DNA of 9,068 nt from contig CAJXHQ010000084.1 in NCBI GenBank assembly GCA_913054485.1, positions 1-9,068 of the forward strand. Reading direction: 5' to 3'. The notes under the pieces were generated by a model. That model did not search any database. It was not told the DNA's origin and saw only the letters and a program-made list of their open reading frames with translations. Position numbers and translations under genes: made by a program. This DNA is from an uncultured Paracoccaceae bacterium (GTDB taxonomy: Bacteria > Pseudomonadota > Alphaproteobacteria > Rhodobacterales > Rhodobacteraceae). Each line of letters opens with the position of its first letter. The stretch's first letter is position 1. Positions 6,576-9,068 of the stretch are shown here, one piece after another.

Positions 6576-8668
6576 GCGGCCACCATGCCCACCAGCGCCG
6601 GGCGCGCCTCCAGGCCGATTTCCTCAAACGACAGCACAGGCGTCGGCATGCCGCGGGCTTTCAGGATGGTGCGCAGGTAGCGGCGGCGGCGGGTCGAGGT
6701 GACCACGGCGGCAGAAATGCCCTGCTCGCTGATATCATTGAGTTTTGCGCTGAGCCCTTCGGCCAGGCGGTTGAACTGATCCGGGGGCAGCGCAATGTCG
6801 AGCCCGCCGCCGCCGCCAGTGTCGACCTGGTAGGTCATGAAGGTGTCTTCCCACTCCGGTGCCAGCTGCACCAGCGGGATGGTTCCGTCCTCGCGCTTCA
6901 TGTCTGCGACCAGCTGGAAGCCCAGGCGCTGGCGCACATGCTCGCACAGAAGTTCCGGCTGGGTGGTGTGGATACGCGCCTCGGCAACCGCTTCCAGGAT
7001 CAGCGGCAGGTTGCGGATAGAGACACGCTCCTCCAGCAGCAGGCGCAGCACCGCGTGCAGCGTGTCCACCGGCACCTTGTCGGGGATCAGCTCGTCCAGC
7101 AGCTTGCGGTTGGCCTCGGCACGGAAGGCGTCGGACAGGTCGGTCATCTCGGTCAGGATGCGGCGCATCGACTTCAGCGTCAGCAGGCGCGGGAAGTTCT
7201 GCTTGATCACCTCCAGCAGGTGGGTCGCCAGAATTTCAGGCGGCGACACGATGGTGGCCCCGACCAGAGCGGCCTGTTCCTGATGCTTGCCCGAGATCCA
7301 GCGCGCAGGGGCGCCGTAGACCGGCTCGGTCACGTCCTGGCCCGAGGGCAGCGCGTCGTGGTTATCCGGCATCAGCGCCAGGACCATGTCCGGATGCAGC
7401 GTGCCGCGGGCCTGCTCTACGCCCTGAACTTTGATGATATAGGTGCCATTCAGCAATTCGGGCGCGTCCGTGAGGCGGATCTCCGGCAGGATCAGCCCGA
7501 AAGAGGAGGCCACATGGGTCCGCATGTTGGCAATCCGCGCATCCAGCCCGGTGCCCGCATCCAGTACCATCGACACCAAGTCGCCGGCAAATTCGAGATG
7601 CAGATCGTCCAGGTCCAGAACGTCGCCGATACCCTTCTTGGTTTCCGGCTCGGCAGCGGCTTCCATATGTTCTTCCAGTTCGGCTTCTTCCGCCTCCTGC
7701 TCGTTCATTTTCATCCGGTAGGCGGTGTATCCCAGAACACTGGCACCCGCCATGAAGGGGATAAACGGCAGGCCCGGCACCAGCGCAAACAGCGCCATCA
7801 GGACACCCACCGTGGCCAGCGCCGCAGGGTGGCGGCCCAGCTGTTCGAACAGCGCAGCATCGGTGGCACCGGTTGCGCCGCCGCGCGCCAGCAGCAATGC
7901 CGAGGCAATCGAGATGATGACGGCCGGGATCTGGGTTACCAGCCCGTCGCCAACGGTCAGGATCGCATAGGTTTCAAAGGCAGATCCGATCGGCATGCCA
8001 TGCACCAGCACCCCCATCACCAGGCCCACGATCAGGTTCAGCAGGGTGATCAGAAGGCCGGCAACCGCGTCGCCTTTGACGAATTTCGATGCACCGTCGA
8101 GCGAACCGAAGAAGGTGGTCTCCTGCAGGTCCTGCTCGCGGCGGTTACGGGCGGTTTCATGATCAATGGCGCCTGCAGCCATATCGGCGTCAATCGCCAG
8201 CTGCTTGCCCGGCATCCCGTCCAATGCAAAACGCGCGCCGACCTCGGCCATGCGCGCAGCACCCTTGGTGATCACCATGAAGTTGACGATCAGCAGCACC
8301 CCAAAGACCACCAGGCCCAGAAAAACGCTGCCGCCCATGACGAACTGGGCAAAGCCGTTGATCACATTACCGGCCGCAGTGGTGCCGGTATGGCCCTCGC
8401 CGATGATCAGCTTGGTCGATGACACGTTCAGCGACAGACGCAGCATCAGAGAGCCCAGCAGAATCGTCGGGAAGGCCGAGAAATCCAAGGGCCGCTCAAT
8501 GAACAGGGTGATGGTGAAGATCAGGATCGCCAGCCCGAAAGAGGCGGCAAGCCCCACATCCAGCACCCAGGAGGGCACCGGCAGGATCATCATGACAATC
8601 ACCGCCATCAGCGCGAGCGCCAGAAGGACGGTGGGGCTGAATAGGTCTTTTGTGGACAGTTTGGGCAA
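6572..8668 (-). CDS. flhA: FlhA, flagellar type III export apparatus protein
   Basis: FlhA forms the nonameric export platform that docks chaperone-substrate complexes and uses the proton gradient. The 698-residue protein has about eight membrane segments in the first 320 residues (from 14-30 to about 303-316), then a linker rich in Glu (322-340) and a cytoplasmic docking domain (about 350-690). The FHIPEP-family signature is intact: VGARFALDGMPGKQLAIDAD (143-162). Charged residues in KFVKGD (195-200) match the conserved cytoplasmic loop of the family. The start is TTG (8668-8666); an in-frame TAA lies 12 nt upstream and no other start lies between, and AAGAGG precedes it by 8 nt. It is the first gene of the - strand operon and its stop overlaps fliR. 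Confidence 0.97.
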   Translation of the reverse strand: MPKLSTKDLFSPTVLLALALMAVIVMMILPVPSWVLDVGLAASFGLAILIFTITLFIERPLDFSAFPTILLGSLMLRLSLNVSSTKLIIGEGHTGTTAAGNVINGFAQFVMGGSVFLGLVVFGVLLIVNFMVITKGAARMAEVGARFALDGMPGKQLAIDADMAAGAIDHETARNRREQDLQETTFFGSLDGASKFVKGDAVAGLLITLLNLIVGLVMGVLVHGMPIGSAFETYAILTVGDGLVTQIPAVIISIASALLLARGGATGATDAALFEQLGRHPAALATVGVLMALFALVPGLPFIPFMAGASVLGYTAYRMKMNEQEAEEAELEEHMEAAAEPETKKGIGDVLDLDDLHLEFAGDLVSMVLDAGTGLDARIANMRTHVASSFGLILPEIRLTDAPELLNGTYIIKVQGVEQARGTLHPDMVLALMPDNHDALPSGQDVTEPVYGAPARWISGKHQEQAALVGATIVSPPEILATHLLEVIKQNFPRLLTLKSMRRILTEMTDLSDAFRAEANRKLLDELIPDKVPVDTLHAVLRLLLEERVSIRNLPLILEAVAEARIHTTQPELLCEHVRQRLGFQLVADMKREDGTIPLVQLAPEWEDTFMTYQVDTGGGGGLDIALPPDQFNRLAEGLSAKLNDISEQGISAAVVTSTRRRRYLRTILKARGMPTPVLSFEEIGLEARPALVGMVAA

Positions 8669-8676
8669 TTCTTCGG

Positions 8677-8682
8677 CCTCTT
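8677..8682 (-). promoter_or_regulatory. Shine-Dalgarno supporting the TTG start of flhA
   Basis: On the - strand this reads AAGAGG, 8 nt before TTG. An in-frame TAA at 8683-8681 excludes any longer flhA start, and the encoded MPKLSTKDLFSP fits the short hydrophilic N-terminus of FlhA before its first membrane segment. Confidence 0.8.
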
Positions 8683-8956
8683 ATTGCAGCATGATGAGGG
8701 GGCGGGCACCGGTGCAGCCGGATCCGGCGTGCCTCACGGCCGGGATCATGGCGCGCGGCAGCTTCGGCGGCACACAATGGCTGCGGGCCGCAGCGTTGGC
8801 AGCCGGATCACGCAGGCCGGCAAGACCCGCAGGTGATGGAGAAGGCAAGGACAGCAGGAGAATCGGGGACAGACTCGGAAGACCCCGCGGAATCGGCGGG
8901 GGTAACAGCACGGCCCGCAGGCCGGTTTTACGCAAGGCGTTCATATTTTGCGGCAT
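8681..8956 (-). CDS. Doubtful 91-codon ORF in the flhA leader
   Basis: An open frame starts at ATG 8956 (a second ATG lies at 8944) and ends with TAA directly before the flhA ribosome-binding site. The predicted peptide is rich in Pro, Leu, Ala and Arg and has no recognisable domain; a short hydrophobic stretch occurs around LSPILLLSLPSP. Third-position codon bias is weaker than in the neighbouring flagellar genes, and no clear Shine-Dalgarno precedes either ATG. Most likely it is chance in GC-rich DNA. The position of its stop, like the tight gene junctions elsewhere in this operon, leaves open a leader peptide or a small coupled gene. Confidence 0.2.
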   Translation of the reverse strand: MPQNMNALRKTGLRAVLLPPPIPRGLPSLSPILLLSLPSPSPAGLAGLRDPAANAAARSHCVPPKLPRAMIPAVRHAGSGCTGARPLIMLQ

Positions 8957-9006
8957 TCTGCCCGTTCCAAGTCAGGATTCACCCTGGCTTCACGCTAGGT
9001 GCAGAG

Positions 9007-9027
9007 CGTTGACAAACCGTTAGCAAA
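9007..9027. promoter_or_regulatory. Tandem direct repeat, candidate degenerate CtrA-type site upstream of flhA
   Basis: CGTTGACAAA (9007-9016) and CGTTAGCAAA (9018-9027) match at 8 of 10 positions with an 11-bp period, about one helical turn. The cores read TTGA-N7-TTAG, similar in form to the CtrA recognition pattern TTAA-N7-TTAA, with two mismatches. CtrA controls flagellar genes in many alphaproteobacteria. The role is inferred from form and position only. Confidence 0.3.
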
Positions 9028-9034
9028 GACGCCG

Positions 9035-9061
9035 AAAGGCCGCCCCGGGGGGCGGTCTTTG
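9035..9061. terminator. GC-rich hairpin, possible terminator of a gene to the right
   Basis: AAAGGCCGCCCC (9035-9046) can pair with GGGGCGGTCTTT (9049-9060), with one G-U pair in the + transcript; the innermost pair must open to give a GGCC-type tetraloop-sized turn. A short T-rich edge occurs on both sides but there is no long T run, so it would be a modest terminator in either direction. Being upstream of flhA, it would stop leftward transcription from beyond the window and insulate the flhA operon. Confidence 0.5.
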
Positions 9062-9068
9062 CAACGGG

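Larger units (their letters stand above)
8669..9034. other. Intergenic region and leader upstream of flhA
   Basis: No gene is convincingly visible in this stretch. It holds the flhA ribosome-binding site, a doubtful ORF, two adjacent palindromes (GCACCGGTGC at 8706-8715 and GCCGGATCCGGC at 8717-8728) and, at the far end, a tandem direct repeat. No good -35/-10 pair was found on the - strand, so the flhA promoter is inferred to lie here but is not located. Confidence 0.6.

Noticed and set aside
4786..6680. Long + strand open frames opposite flhB and fliR
   Set aside because: They mirror well-supported export genes and encode His/Arg/Gln-rich low-complexity sequence.
6938..8422. 494-codon open frame on the + strand
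   Set aside because: It is antisense to flhA and its Gln/Arg/His-rich translation has no domain character.
8911..8930. Small CGGCC/GGCCG hairpin followed by GTTTTA on the + strand
   Set aside because: The stem is only 5 bp and there is no + strand gene upstream to terminate.
9009..9014. TTGACA as a + strand -35 box
   Set aside because: No acceptable -10 element follows at 16-18 nt, and no + strand gene starts within the window downstream.
1..9068. tRNA, rRNA, CRISPR, insertion sequences, attachment sites
   Set aside because: No cloverleaf, repeat-spacer array, transposase or long terminal repeats were seen on reading either strand.

Overview
The window is part of a flagellar gene cluster from an alphaproteobacterium, most likely a marine Roseobacter-group member of the Rhodobacteraceae (Phaeobacter/Leisingera/Ruegeria-like). 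This rests on the high GC content, the gene order flgF-flgG-flgA-flgH-fliL, the short single-domain FlgA, and the character of the proteins. The genus is inference; no database search was run.

Left block (1-2823, + strand): the 3' end of flgF, then complete flgG, flgA, flgH and a fliL-family gene. These encode the proximal rod, the distal rod, the P-ring chaperone, the L-ring lipoprotein and a single-span basal-body protein. The genes are packed with 1-nt stop/start overlaps or gaps of about 10 nt, and Shine-Dalgarno sequences lie on or beside the previous stop codon, so this is one operon. It ends at a strong hairpin (2846-2877).

Middle block (2879-4306): a LysR-type regulator of the BenM/CatM type on the - strand, and a divergent small gene of unknown function (142 aa) on the + strand. 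They are separated by a short, relatively AT-rich intergenic region that carries a possible LysR operator. Neither looks flagellar; the pair appears to sit between two convergent flagellar operons.

Right block (4310-8668, - strand): flhA-fliR-flhB plus a 135-aa charged helical protein, joined by 4-nt, 4-nt and 1-nt overlaps. FlhA, FliR and FlhB are core components of the flagellar type III export apparatus. The 135-aa protein has the size and helical pattern of FliJ/YscO export-ATPase stalk proteins, but its identity is unproven. flhA starts at TTG and flhB at GTG.

Far right (8669-9068): about 400 nt with no clear gene. It holds the flhA leader (with a doubtful 91-codon ORF that stops just before the flhA ribosome-binding site, and two palindromes), a 10-bp direct repeat with 11-bp period that resembles a degenerate CtrA box, and a GC-rich hairpin that probably insulates the flhA operon from whatever lies further right.

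Most of the window is ordinary flagellar biology. The parts worth a second look are the 135-aa FliJ-like candidate, the LysR/unknown-gene module at the operon junction, and the flhA upstream region.
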